Shown piece after piece: positions 50,925-59,268 of a stretch of 64,000 bases of DNA. How positions within the stretch are numbered: the first letter of the stretch is position 1; the number at the start of each line of letters is the position of its first letter. The stretch is from assembly GCA_030583865.1 (NCBI GenBank), contig CP129479.1, positions 1,884,819 through 1,948,818 on the forward strand. Direction: 5' to 3'. The stretch is from Thermodesulfobacteriota bacterium (GTDB lineage Bacteria > Desulfobacterota > GWC2-55-46). A program made the translations under genes and the position numbers. The notes beneath the pieces were generated by a model. The model was not told the origin of the DNA and ran no database searches. It worked only from the letters and a program-made list of their open reading frames with translations.

Positions 50925-51514
50925 ACGCCCCTGTAGCGCCCTGACTTCAGGGCCGCGGCCAGGCCGTCCTCCGTTACAATGTCGAGGAATTCCGTATAGC
51001 ACCTGCCCACGTCCTCCTTGCCGTGAGAGTCGCTCCCGCCCGTGGCCGGCAAGCCCAGGGACATGGCCGCGCGCAGGGCCTTCTCGTTCTCACCGGCGGT
51101 GTTGTGGCCGTTGAACGCCTCTATTGCGGTAATTCCTTGCACCATTGAAAGGTCTGTTTTGAAAGGGCCCGCGCCCCTGAAAGGGTGCGCGACTATGGCG
51201 ACCGCCCCCCTGGGCTCAAGGTACGTCAGTACCTCGGAGGCCGGCGCGAACATGCCGAGGTCCATGAAGCCGTTGTCTGTTATGCCGAAAAGAAGAAGGT
51301 GCCCTTCGGCGGCGTCGTATTCGGCGCCCCTGAATATCGTAATCCTCCCCGAATACTCGCGCTTCAGCTCCTCGGCCCTAAGGCTTGCCGAATACGAATT
51401 GTGCTCGGTGAAAACTATGCCGTCGAGGCCGGCGGCTATCGCGGCCTCTATCACCTCCTCCGGCCCGGAGGCGCTTTCATAGGTGAACGCATGGTTATGA
51501 ATGTCTATCTTCAA
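50909..51514 (-). CDS. PHP-domain phosphoesterase
   Basis: Predicted to start at TTG 51514 (TGAGG just upstream), giving about 201 residues that begin KIDIHNHAFTYES. Metal-binding motifs of PHP hydrolases are complete: DIHNHAF, VFTEHNSY, AIVAHPFRG and GGSDSHGKEDVG. Substrate unknown; a role in removing a phosphate or cyclic phosphate from a pathway intermediate is plausible. The earlier in-frame ATG lies inside the upstream gene and is rejected. Confidence 0.82.
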   Translation of the reverse strand: MKIDIHNHAFTYESASGPEEVIEAAIAAGLDGIVFTEHNSYSASLRAEELKREYSGRITIFRGAEYDAAEGHLLLFGITDNGFMDLGMFAPASEVLTYLEPRGAVAIVAHPFRGAGPFKTDLSMVQGITAIEAFNGHNTAGENEKALRAAMSLGLPATGGSDSHGKEDVGRCYTEFLDIVTEDGLAAALKSGRYRGVCARP

Positions 51515-51533
51515 TAACCTCAATCCCGCTATC

Positions 51534-53270
51534 TCAATCCGCCAGCCAGAGGAGCTCCCTTTTGAGCCTCGAGGCGTAGCGGTGCGCGAGCGACCTGAAC
51601 CTCGGCCCCTCGGGTGTTGCGGCAAGCTCCTCCGAGGCGAAGGACGAGTAACCGAGCCTGAACGCCAGATAGGCTATGAGATATAACCGGAAGCGCTCGC
51701 TTCCGACCGTGTCGCCGGAAGCGGCCGCGTACCTCGAAAGCATGTAATTGAGCTCCATCGGGTTCATCTCGAACTCCACGGCGGCCATCGCCAGGTCCCA
51801 TGCTATGTCCTGGCAGGCCGGAAAGAACTGGTCGAGGTGGTGGTCCAGGCAATCGGTTTTCCTGTACCCCTTTGACGTGATGATCCACTCGAAAGGGAAC
51901 ATCCTGCCGTCCAGCTCGATCGGCTCGAAACCCTCGTAGACGCCGCGCATGCGTTCGAGTGGGGCCGCTTTCACAGCCCAGTCCTCCCCAAGCCCCAGGG
52001 TGATATTGCGGGCGGCCATGCCGTGGAACTCCTCGAAGCTCATCCTCTCGCACGCATGGAAGTTCCTTTTGAGGAAGGCGCTGTACCTGGCTATTTCGTC
52101 GAGGAGGATCTGGTTCAACTCCCTTTCCGTGACCGGCCTGCCCGGGACGAACTCCTGCACCACGAACCCGTTCGTGAAGCCGGAGACCGGGGGCATGAGG
52201 CCCTCCCCGGCAAGGAGCCCGGCCCTTTCGAGCTTGGAGACACCGTACCTGCCGTGCCCCGCGAACTTTAGCAACAGGGTCTTCCCGCCGGCTCCCCTGC
52301 CCAGGTACTTCCTCCTCTCGTGCCTGGGATGCGCGGCCGGGTAATCGGCCCCGTCCTGGTAAAAAAGCCCCCGCCACATCCCGGCGGAGATGTCCATCGG
52401 AGCGGACTCAAGGCCCGCCTCCTTTTCGAGCCTCCCGCTTTCGAGCCAGACCTTCTCGAAAAAAGAAACGTACTTGGGATGTCTGTCCCACACTTCCCGG
52501 GCCGAATTCGAGAGGAATGAACTGCCGTCCGGAAGCCAGCTCGGGAAAATGACGATATTTTTCTCGGGCACCCCGAGGCCCAAGAGTTTCCGGGCAACAG
52601 ACGAAAAGGACGAGCCGGACAGGCCAGGCCCCTCGTCGACCATGATAAAGGCGCTCCCCCTCAGGCAGCTTACGATCTCCTCCAGCTCAGGCGTGAAGAA
52701 AGCCTTTCTCTTGAAGGGGTGCCCCCTGGGCCTGAGCGTAAAGGAGACTACCTGGCAGCCGAGCGATTCAAGAGCGGCGGAGACTACCGAAGAGAGGCTC
52801 GCGCCTATGCTCCTTAATCCGATGCACACCACATGGCAGCGCCCGCGCTCCCTGAAGAAGTCGCGCGCGGATTCTACATAGACCTCGGGAAAGAGGCCGT
52901 AATGCGCATAGCCTTCGGGGATGCGGGTCTCCATCCTATCCGGGAGCCCGGTCATGAGGGCGGCGGAAAGGAGGTCCTTGAAAAGCGCGGCCCATTTCCC
53001 GGCCTCGTCATTTCTCCCTTCCCAGGAGGCGCAAAAAAGGCGTCCTGCTGCCAGGGAGGCGTTCCGGAGTGCGCCGCTCTCCTCGCGTATCCCGTCCCGT
53101 TCGGGAAAGATGGCGTCGGCAAGGCCGGACTCGAACCTCCCGGCCTCCATGAGAAGCTCGGTTGCGTGCTCGTGGCTAAGTCCTTTTCCGGCAAGGTCCG
53201 CGAGGGCGAACAGCTCATCAGCGAACGGCTTGGTATCCTTCGTCTCCAGGGTCTTCCTGTACACTATCAA
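51534..53270 (-). CDS. Phosphoribosyltransferase-like and kinase-like fusion protein
   Basis: A 578-residue protein starting at TTG 53270 (overlapping the upstream stop as TTGA). Residues about 110-270 look like a type I phosphoribosyltransferase fold: VVCIGLRSIGASLSSVVSAA, then AFIMVDEGPGLSGSSFSSVA in the place of the PRPP loop, then VPEKNIVIFPSW. The C-terminal half resembles an APH/kinase-like fold (KYLGRGAGGKTLLLKFAGHG, FVVQEFVPGRPVTERELNQI, DHHLDQFFPACQDIAWDLAM with the Asp in the DLA position). The DEGPGLSG loop differs from the classical acidic PRPP signature, so the activity is unclear. It lies inside the carbohydrate-modification operon. Confidence 0.7.
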   Translation of the reverse strand: MIVYRKTLETKDTKPFADELFALADLAGKGLSHEHATELLMEAGRFESGLADAIFPERDGIREESGALRNASLAAGRLFCASWEGRNDEAGKWAALFKDLLSAALMTGLPDRMETRIPEGYAHYGLFPEVYVESARDFFRERGRCHVVCIGLRSIGASLSSVVSAALESLGCQVVSFTLRPRGHPFKRKAFFTPELEEIVSCLRGSAFIMVDEGPGLSGSSFSSVARKLLGLGVPEKNIVIFPSWLPDGSSFLSNSAREVWDRHPKYVSFFEKVWLESGRLEKEAGLESAPMDISAGMWRGLFYQDGADYPAAHPRHERRKYLGRGAGGKTLLLKFAGHGRYGVSKLERAGLLAGEGLMPPVSGFTNGFVVQEFVPGRPVTERELNQILLDEIARYSAFLKRNFHACERMSFEEFHGMAARNITLGLGEDWAVKAAPLERMRGVYEGFEPIELDGRMFPFEWIITSKGYRKTDCLDHHLDQFFPACQDIAWDLAMAAVEFEMNPMELNYMLSRYAAASGDTVGSERFRLYLIAYLAFRLGYSSFASEELAATPEGPRFRSLAHRYASRLKRELLWLAD

Positions 53271-54040
53271 CCAGGCCCCACCTCCCTTTTTTTAGCCCTT
53301 ATGAACACCCTCCCCGTGCCCTCGTCCGCCGGCATGTCGAAATCTACTCCCGCCCGGCTGACCTCGATACCGCTAAAGCCGCAGGATTCAAGGGAAGAGA
53401 CCACTTCGCCGAGCGGGTGGAACCTCTCAGTGACGGTCACGTCGTCTCTTTTCCAGCCGCCGTCGTCCCTGAAGAGCGTAAGCTTCACGCTTGCCATGCG
53501 CGTCGGGCGGTCGTATGTCCCGCAGATGAGGCATGCGTTGTCATCCTCGAGGAAAAAGCCCGATTTTTTCCACATCACCTCGTAAGCCTCCTCGAGGAGA
53601 AGGTCGAACGCGAAGACCCCGCCTTCGCAAAGCGACGCTTCCACGTTCCTGAATACGCGCTCGAGGTCCAGCGGCTCCATTATGTGGTTCATGCTGTCGA
53701 AGGTAGAGACCACGGCGTCGAACCGGGCCGGCAAAACAAGCGTCCTCGCGTCAGCCGCGAAAAAGCCGGCTCCGGGCGTTTTCCTTTTCGCGAACCTGAG
53801 CATCTCAAGCGAGCAGTCCGCCCCGACAACCTTGAAGCCCCGGTCGAAGAGCATCCTCGTAAGGTGCCCCGTTCCGCAGCAGAGGTCCAGGACCAGTGCC
53901 CCGGGCGGAAGCTCGGACAAAAGCACCTTGTCGAGGGCGGCCATGACGAAGCTGTGGAAGTTATAGCCGCTCCCGCCCCAGTACCTGTCGTAAAACCACG
54001 CCAGGCAGTCGTAAGGGGAATTGTCTCTCGTTTCACCCAT
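53267..54040 (-). CDS. SAM-dependent methyltransferase
   Basis: A 257-residue class I methyltransferase: YDCLAWFYDRYWGG, then motif I LVLDLCCGTGHLTRMLFDRG, VVGADCSLEMLRFAKRKTPG (acidic loop), FDAVVSTFDSMNHIMEPLDL. The substrate is unknown. Start overlaps the acyltransferase gene by 8 bases; the stop overlaps the next gene. It probably methylates a sugar or small intermediate. Confidence 0.85.
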   Translation of the reverse strand: MGETRDNSPYDCLAWFYDRYWGGSGYNFHSFVMAALDKVLLSELPPGALVLDLCCGTGHLTRMLFDRGFKVVGADCSLEMLRFAKRKTPGAGFFAADARTLVLPARFDAVVSTFDSMNHIMEPLDLERVFRNVEASLCEGGVFAFDLLLEEAYEVMWKKSGFFLEDDNACLICGTYDRPTRMASVKLTLFRDDGGWKRDDVTVTERFHPLGEVVSSLESCGFSGIEVSRAGVDFDMPADEGTGRVFIRAKKREVGPG

Positions 54041-55025
54041 GCTCTATCACCAGTGTCGAGTTTCTTTTCTCATCCGGCCCCCAGGCGTATTTGTACTTCT
54101 CGCCGCCCCTAAGGAAATCCAGCTCCCTTACGCCCTCCTTTACCGCGTCCTCCACGGCGCGCCGGAGTATATGCGCTCCCGGGCTGAATTCAAGGAAAGC
54201 GGGGTCGAACCCGCCAAGGTACGCGTACATGCGTTCGCGGTGGATGAAGGCGTACAGGGCCGCTAAATCAATGCCCCTGTATCTCATCCTGTAGAGCCTG
54301 AGGATGCCTTTCCCGAGGAGGCCCGAGGCGGCCTCCTCGTGGAAAGACCTGAGCTCCGGCCCGCTCAGGACGCCTGTCCCGCCGAGAGCCCGCCATCTCA
54401 TATCATGCAGGCGGAAGAACGCATCCATGAACGCTGAAAGATTACCCCAGCCTGCGGTCTCGACCAGAAGCTCTCCGCTTTCCTCCAGCATCCTTCTCGT
54501 GCGCTTGGAGCCGTTCTTCCCGCTTCGCGGCCCACGCCTCCCGAGCTTATCCGCCCTGTCCGGGAGGCTCACGGTGAGGCAGGGCTCGCCTGCGCTTCTT
54601 GAGACGTTGAGGCCGAAAGGCGGGGCAGCGGCAAGGAGCTTGGACCCGGACCGGAGCTCGTAAAGGGCGCACCTTCTCCAGCTGTCTTTTCTCCTCAGAA
54701 GGCATTCAAAAAAGACCGACGCCGCTTCATCCCCGATTTCAGGGACTGCCAGCATGTCCAGGTAATCCGAAACGCCCGTCCCGATGAAGGCCGCCTCCTC
54801 GCCGCGGAGCATCAGGGGCAGAAGGGCCGAGAGCACCCCGCTCTGCCTCAGGGCCAGGACAAAGGGCCTGCCGTTCCCGAGATGCCTCATCCAGGGCAGA
54901 AGCCACCCCGGCGACTGGAACGGGGTGGCTGCGGGGCACTTATCGAAAAGAGAATCCCACTCAGGGGCGAGGTCTTCAAGCCTCTCTTTGTCGGAGACCT
55001 CCTCTATCTCAAACACCTCTCCCAT
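54033..55025 (-). CDS. FemAB/CelD-like GNAT-fold acyltransferase
   Basis: From ATG 55025 the protein has 330 residues. It has CelD/BcsL-like features: CPAATPFQSPGWLLPWMRHL near the start, LRGEEAAFIGTGVSDYLDML, then FMDAFFRLHDMRWRALGG and LYAFIHRERMYAYLGGFDPA followed by RELDFLRGGEKYKYAW. These enzymes add acyl or aminoacyl groups to sugars or lipids. It lies within the glyco-cluster and overlaps both neighbours. Confidence 0.8.
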   Translation of the reverse strand: MGEVFEIEEVSDKERLEDLAPEWDSLFDKCPAATPFQSPGWLLPWMRHLGNGRPFVLALRQSGVLSALLPLMLRGEEAAFIGTGVSDYLDMLAVPEIGDEAASVFFECLLRRKDSWRRCALYELRSGSKLLAAAPPFGLNVSRSAGEPCLTVSLPDRADKLGRRGPRSGKNGSKRTRRMLEESGELLVETAGWGNLSAFMDAFFRLHDMRWRALGGTGVLSGPELRSFHEEAASGLLGKGILRLYRMRYRGIDLAALYAFIHRERMYAYLGGFDPAFLEFSPGAHILRRAVEDAVKEGVRELDFLRGGEKYKYAWGPDEKRNSTLVIEHG

Positions 55026-56079
55026 TCCATCTTCCCCCGTTCCTCCTGATATTGATAATCCTCCTGTAGAGGTCAATGTAACGACCTGCCATAAGGGTAG
55101 ACGAAAACGTGCGGGAGGCCTGCATGCAGGCGTCCGAAGAGATGGTGCCCGCCCTCCTTATGGCCCTCGCCATACCCTCCACCCCTTGCACAAGGAACCC
55201 GGTCCTGCCGTGCTCGACCACCTCAACGAGGGCGCCTGCAGGGAAGGCTATTACCGGAGCGCCTGCCGCAAGGGCCTCCATCGCGACGAGCGAGCTAGTC
55301 TCTGGCACGATTGATGGTATGAGGACGCACCGCGCTCCTGCAAGGAGCCGCCTTTTCCTGTCGAACCCTGCAGGGCCGGCGAACCAGAAGCCCTTGTCCC
55401 CGAGCTTCGGAGCGATATTCTCCTTGAAATACTCCTCGTGCTCGGGGTAGGGGAAAACGGCCCCGGCCAGGACAAAAGGCGCCCCGGCCATTCTCGCGGC
55501 CTTCATCGCGATGTGGAAGCCCTTTTCCGGGCATATCCTCCCGAGCGAGAGCGCGTACTGCCTTCGCCTGACCGCGGCCTTAAGCCGCTCAACCGGAACG
55601 CCGTTCCGGATAGTGCAAACGACCTCGAGCCATTCCGGCGCATCGTCCCTCTGGGTGGCCGAGACGCAGTTAAAAAAAGTATGTGGCCGCCCGGTGCGGA
55701 AAGCCTGCTCGGGATACCACTTGAGCGGCAGATGGAGCGTCACGAGGAGGGGCACGCCCGCAGCCGGCATATAATCGTGGAAGTCAAGGCCGTGCATGTG
55801 GACAATGTCTATCTTCCAGTGCCGGAGGGCGAAGCCTATGGCCTTCCTGTAGAGCCCGTGGATATAGGACCGGACCTGCCAGTCTATCCTGCCCTTTACG
55901 AACGGGGCCGGTATGAGCGTCCCCTCGACCTTCGAGCCCTCGGGGGCTATGACGACCGAGCCCCATCCTTCGGATACGAGCGCGGCGTCGAGAGAAAGCA
56001 GCACCTGTTCGGCCCCGCCGGGCGTATCGGGCCTGACCTGCGCGAAGGGAAAGGAGACCCCGAGGACCACAGGCTTCAC
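55009..56079 (-). CDS. GT4-type glycosyltransferase
   Basis: From GTG 56079 (overlapping the PIG-L stop as GTGA) the protein has 356 residues. It has the GT-B fold signatures of family GT4: FAQVRPDTPGGAEQVLLSLD, HMHGLDFHDYMP, CTIRNGVPVERLKAAV, ALSLGRICPEKGFHIAMKAA and the donor-site EX7E motif (PETSSLVAMEALAAGAPVIA). It transfers a sugar from a nucleotide donor to an unknown acceptor. Confidence 0.9.
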   Translation of the reverse strand: MKPVVLGVSFPFAQVRPDTPGGAEQVLLSLDAALVSEGWGSVVIAPEGSKVEGTLIPAPFVKGRIDWQVRSYIHGLYRKAIGFALRHWKIDIVHMHGLDFHDYMPAAGVPLLVTLHLPLKWYPEQAFRTGRPHTFFNCVSATQRDDAPEWLEVVCTIRNGVPVERLKAAVRRRQYALSLGRICPEKGFHIAMKAARMAGAPFVLAGAVFPYPEHEEYFKENIAPKLGDKGFWFAGPAGFDRKRRLLAGARCVLIPSIVPETSSLVAMEALAAGAPVIAFPAGALVEVVEHGRTGFLVQGVEGMARAIRRAGTISSDACMQASRTFSSTLMAGRYIDLYRRIINIRRNGGRWNGRGV

Positions 56080-56924
56080 ATCGGGCTCCCCAGCCCAAGC
56101 TCCTTCATGGCCCCGGAGGCGAGCTCTCTCCATTCCTTTCCGTCGATGCCCCAGTCGAACTGCTCGTAATGGAGCCTCCCCTCGTGAGGAGGCGCGGTAA
56201 AGTCGTAGGCCGGGGCCGGCCTGAACCTCTCTGTCTGCAGCGGGAACATGCTGAGCACCGCGGACTGTGTTACGAAACAGTCCACCATCAGGCCCTTTAT
56301 CCGCCTGTCCTCCTCGGAGAGCATGAACGTTATCTCGTCGAATCCCTCCCTCGGTATGAACTCGAGCGAGGTCAATTTGCCGTCCATGGCGTTGTACAGC
56401 GCATACTCTATGATCGGCGGCGGGTGGTCGCCCCCTTTACGGATAAGACCGGCCGCCGCGTGCGCGGCAAAAGAGACCGAGTCATGGTCCGGATGGCCGC
56501 CCTCATAGGATGGGACAAGGACCGATTCAGCCCCGGTACCGATTATCGCGTCCCTGAGCTTGAGGGTTATCTCAGCGAGATGCGACCCGGCCTCCCTGTC
56601 AGGCACCCAGGGCGGGAAGCAGTCCTCCGGCCTTATGCCCGCCAGCGAAAGGGCGGAGAAAAGCTCCCTCCTCCTCGCATCGGCATACTCCCCGGCGGAG
56701 CCGAAGCCGTGCGAGACGGCGTCTGCCATGTCCCTCGGCGCGCCGTCGGTTACGTGGACGAACAAGGCGCGCTCCAGGTGCCTCAAAAGCGCCCCCGCGC
56801 CGGCGACCTCGTCATCCGGGTGCGCCGCCACGACGAGCGTTTTTCCGCCGAATATGTCCTTCACGAACTCCCTCACGTAGCCCATGAAGGAGGTCCTTAT
56901 GAACCTAAGCTCCCGCGTGCGCAT
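56076..56924 (-). CDS. PIG-L family N-acetyl-sugar deacetylase
   Basis: A 282-residue protein with the zinc site LVVAAHPDDEVAGAGALLRH and the second motif GGHPDHDSVSFAAHAAAG. Family members remove N-acetyl from GlcNAc-containing glycans or thiol-glycosides. ATG 56924 has AGGAG 5 bases upstream and lies 20 bases within the upstream glycosidase gene. A partner for the glycosyltransferases of the cluster. Confidence 0.9.
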   Translation of the reverse strand: MRTRELRFIRTSFMGYVREFVKDIFGGKTLVVAAHPDDEVAGAGALLRHLERALFVHVTDGAPRDMADAVSHGFGSAGEYADARRRELFSALSLAGIRPEDCFPPWVPDREAGSHLAEITLKLRDAIIGTGAESVLVPSYEGGHPDHDSVSFAAHAAAGLIRKGGDHPPPIIEYALYNAMDGKLTSLEFIPREGFDEITFMLSEEDRRIKGLMVDCFVTQSAVLSMFPLQTERFRPAPAYDFTAPPHEGRLHYEQFDWGIDGKEWRELASGAMKELGLGSPM

Positions 56925-57801
56925 ATCTCCTGACCATTGCCGAGCAGAATTCAGCGAATTCCTCGGGCCTGGAAGGCGGACTCGTGTGGTCGGGCCTCAA
57001 GCCCCTCGAATCCGGGGTGAAGCAGAACGTGAGCGTCAGGTCGAATTCCTCGAGCGCCCTCATCTGCCTGTCGAACCAGGCGCCGGCGTTCGGGCGGAAG
57101 CTGTCTGCCCAGCTGAGCCCGGTCCTGAGCTTCCTAACCCCGAGCCTCCTGAGCCAATTGACCGCGCCCTCGAGCCTGTGGTCCTCGAAATGGAACCACT
57201 GGCAGATGCCGAGGCTGGGCGCGTACTCTGTAAAGAGCCTCAAGGCCCTCTTGGGCGTCCCGTCCTCTCGGAGGAGCCCCATGTAAAAATGCCTGTAATA
57301 TGCAGAGCCCTCGGCCTCGCGGTGCCTGGTCGTGGCGGGCCATGTCCTCGGGAGGTCGTAGAGGCTGTACCAATGTATCCGCTCCGCCCTCCCGATAAGG
57401 AGTTCGGCCGACCGCTTGAGCCCGAACTCCTGGACCTCCTCTGCCCCGAAGGTCGATACCCCCACCTCGGAAACCCATACGGGCAGGTCCGTGACGGCCT
57501 GTATCTCGGAAATCTTCTCCGGCCATTCGTGAATGGTCCAGTGGTTCCAGTCGAGAGGGAAGCCGTGGACGGCCACTACATCGATTGAATCGAGCACCCC
57601 CTTGCCCTTGAGGTTCGTTATAAAGCCCGGGTCAATGGGCGATATGCCTCCCAGCACCTTCCGGACCTCGCCGTCCTCAGCGGAGACCGCCTCTGAGGCG
57701 AGCTTCACCATGCCGGAGTATATGGCCCAGTCCGGGTCGAGGTGGAAGTCCCAGTGCGACAGGTTATTCGGCTCGTTCCAGAACATCACCGCTTCGATCA
57801 C
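56905..57801 (-). CDS. Glycoside hydrolase-like TIM-barrel protein
   Basis: From GTG 57801 (overlapping the methyltransferase stop as GTGA) the protein has 298 residues. The N-terminal VMFWNEPNNLSHWDFHLDPD provides the acid/base Glu of clan A glycosidases; VWVSEVGVSTFGAEEVQEFG supplies a likely nucleophile Glu, and IHWYSLYDLP is typical of the barrel. It resembles the catalytic barrel of beta-xylosidase/GH39-type enzymes but starts directly at the acid/base strand, with apparent permutation (later strands YAPSLGICQWFHFEDHRLEG and FDLTLTFCFTPDSRG). It may trim or transfer sugars in the pathway. Confidence 0.75.
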   Translation of the reverse strand: MIEAVMFWNEPNNLSHWDFHLDPDWAIYSGMVKLASEAVSAEDGEVRKVLGGISPIDPGFITNLKGKGVLDSIDVVAVHGFPLDWNHWTIHEWPEKISEIQAVTDLPVWVSEVGVSTFGAEEVQEFGLKRSAELLIGRAERIHWYSLYDLPRTWPATTRHREAEGSAYYRHFYMGLLREDGTPKRALRLFTEYAPSLGICQWFHFEDHRLEGAVNWLRRLGVRKLRTGLSWADSFRPNAGAWFDRQMRALEEFDLTLTFCFTPDSRGLRPDHTSPPSRPEEFAEFCSAMVRRYAHAGA

Positions 57802-58535
57802 GGCGTCCCGAACCCCCTTTCCGACCTTCCGCAGATATAGACCTCTTCCTCGGGGCGGCTCATTATCCTGAAGCCGGAGCTCCTGAGCATGGCCTCCACG
57901 CACGACCTGTTCGGAAGCCACCAGTTCGTGGGGTCGCCGGAGTAGCTCTTTTCCATGAAATAGAGCTTCGGAAAACAGGGCCTGTCGAAAACGCCCGTCT
58001 CGGAAAAAGGATAGTCGTCCTCCGTCTCCTCGACATCGCCGCAGCCCCGGAGCATCGACTGGAATACCATGAGGTCCGAGACAGCGTACTCATGAAGGAG
58101 GTCGAGCGCTAATAGCGGGTGCCTCAGGTGATACAGCACGCCCATGAATAGCACTATGTCGAACCTCTCCCTGAGGTCCGGCACCTCGTAGACCGACATC
58201 TTCATGAAATCGACATCGACGCCCCTCACGCGGGCCGCGAAGCGGGCCTGCTCGAGATAGAGCTCGTCGATGTCTATTCCCAGGACCCTTGTCGCCCCCC
58301 TCTCCTTCATCTCTATGGAATAAAAGCCGGCGTTGCAGCCCACGTCCAGCACCGTAGAGCCCTCGAGGCTTTCAGGAATGGCGTGCGAGAACTTCCTCCA
58401 TTTGACCATGGGGTAGTCGCCCAGGAAATGCCCGGGCGCGGTAAAGACCCCCTTGAGCTCTATGTTCTGGAACCAGGGGCCCAGTTCCCTGACCCTTCTC
58501 TCTACTTCATCGGGCGTCAGCTCATTGCTTCCCAT
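57798..58535 (-). CDS. Methyltransferase of the Rta_06860-like type
   Basis: From ATG 58535 (GGAG upstream) the protein has 245 residues: VRELGPWFQNIELKGVFTAP, then HFLGDYPMVKWRKFSHAIPE, motif I STVLDVGCNAGFYSIEMKER, acidic loop VLGIDIDELYLEQARFAARV and IVLFMGVLYHLRHPLLALDL. The pattern matches the TIGR04290-type family as I remember it, a family reported from conserved carbohydrate-like neighbourhoods (assignment from memory). Substrate unknown. Confidence 0.85.
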   Translation of the reverse strand: MGSNELTPDEVERRVRELGPWFQNIELKGVFTAPGHFLGDYPMVKWRKFSHAIPESLEGSTVLDVGCNAGFYSIEMKERGATRVLGIDIDELYLEQARFAARVRGVDVDFMKMSVYEVPDLRERFDIVLFMGVLYHLRHPLLALDLLHEYAVSDLMVFQSMLRGCGDVEETEDDYPFSETGVFDRPCFPKLYFMEKSYSGDPTNWWLPNRSCVEAMLRSSGFRIMSRPEEEVYICGRSERGFGTP

Positions 58536-59268
58536 CCATCGTTTCTCCGGGCGAGCCAAGGAGCCTCATTGCCTCCCTATAGCCGTTTATCGTGCCGACG
58601 TCCACATACGAGCTGCCGCCCCTCACGCCGACGGCCCTGCCCCCTGACTCAAGATAGGCGTTCACGAGCGTGCCGATGTACTCGTCTTCCTTTCCCCTTG
58701 CGAGCCAGAGTCCGTACAGCTCCGCCAGGACAGCCCCGCTCAGCTTGAAGGAGCCCCAGACCCAGTTGGTCGAGGCCCGTTTCCGCTTTACCTGCACCTC
58801 GACGACTCCGCCCGCCTCGTCAAGGACGACGGCGTCGAAATATTCAGGCGAGCCGACGGGGAAGAGGAGGAAGGAAAGGCCGTCCTCGCCGAGCGAGCTG
58901 AAGCCGTCCTCAGGGAACCATATGGTGTCCGGAAGGCCCACAAGCACATGCTCGCCGGGGCCCACGAGCGGGAGCGCCCTGAAAATGGAATCGCAGAGGC
59001 CGCGCGGCTCGGGCTGCACCACGTAGCATATGCTAGCCCGCCCTATATGGCCGCCGTAATACTCGAGTATGTCGGATTTGCCGGGCGAGATTATGAAACA
59101 TATCTTCGTTGCCCCGGCCATGAGCATCCGGTCAAGAAGGTATTCGCTTACGGCCCTGGGGCGCTCGTCCGTGCCCTCTCCTCGGCTACCCACCGGGAGG
59201 AGCTCCTTTGAGAACGCCAACGGCTGTATCCTCGACCCGGCGCCTGCCGCCGGGATTATCCCCCACAT
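58522..59268 (-). CDS. Sugar-phosphate nucleotidyltransferase
   Basis: A 248-residue RmlA/GalU-type enzyme: MWGIIPAAGAGSRIQPLAFS and KELLPVG form the signature loop, then CDSIFRALPLVGPGEHVLVG LPDTIWFPEDG carries the metal-binding Asp, and GGSSYVDVGTINGYREAMRL closes the fold. It activates a sugar-1-phosphate, providing the donor for the cluster's glycosyltransferases. Confidence 0.88.
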   Translation of the reverse strand: MWGIIPAAGAGSRIQPLAFSKELLPVGSRGEGTDERPRAVSEYLLDRMLMAGATKICFIISPGKSDILEYYGGHIGRASICYVVQPEPRGLCDSIFRALPLVGPGEHVLVGLPDTIWFPEDGFSSLGEDGLSFLLFPVGSPEYFDAVVLDEAGGVVEVQVKRKRASTNWVWGSFKLSGAVLAELYGLWLARGKEDEYIGTLVNAYLESGGRAVGVRGGSSYVDVGTINGYREAMRLLGSPGETMDGKQ

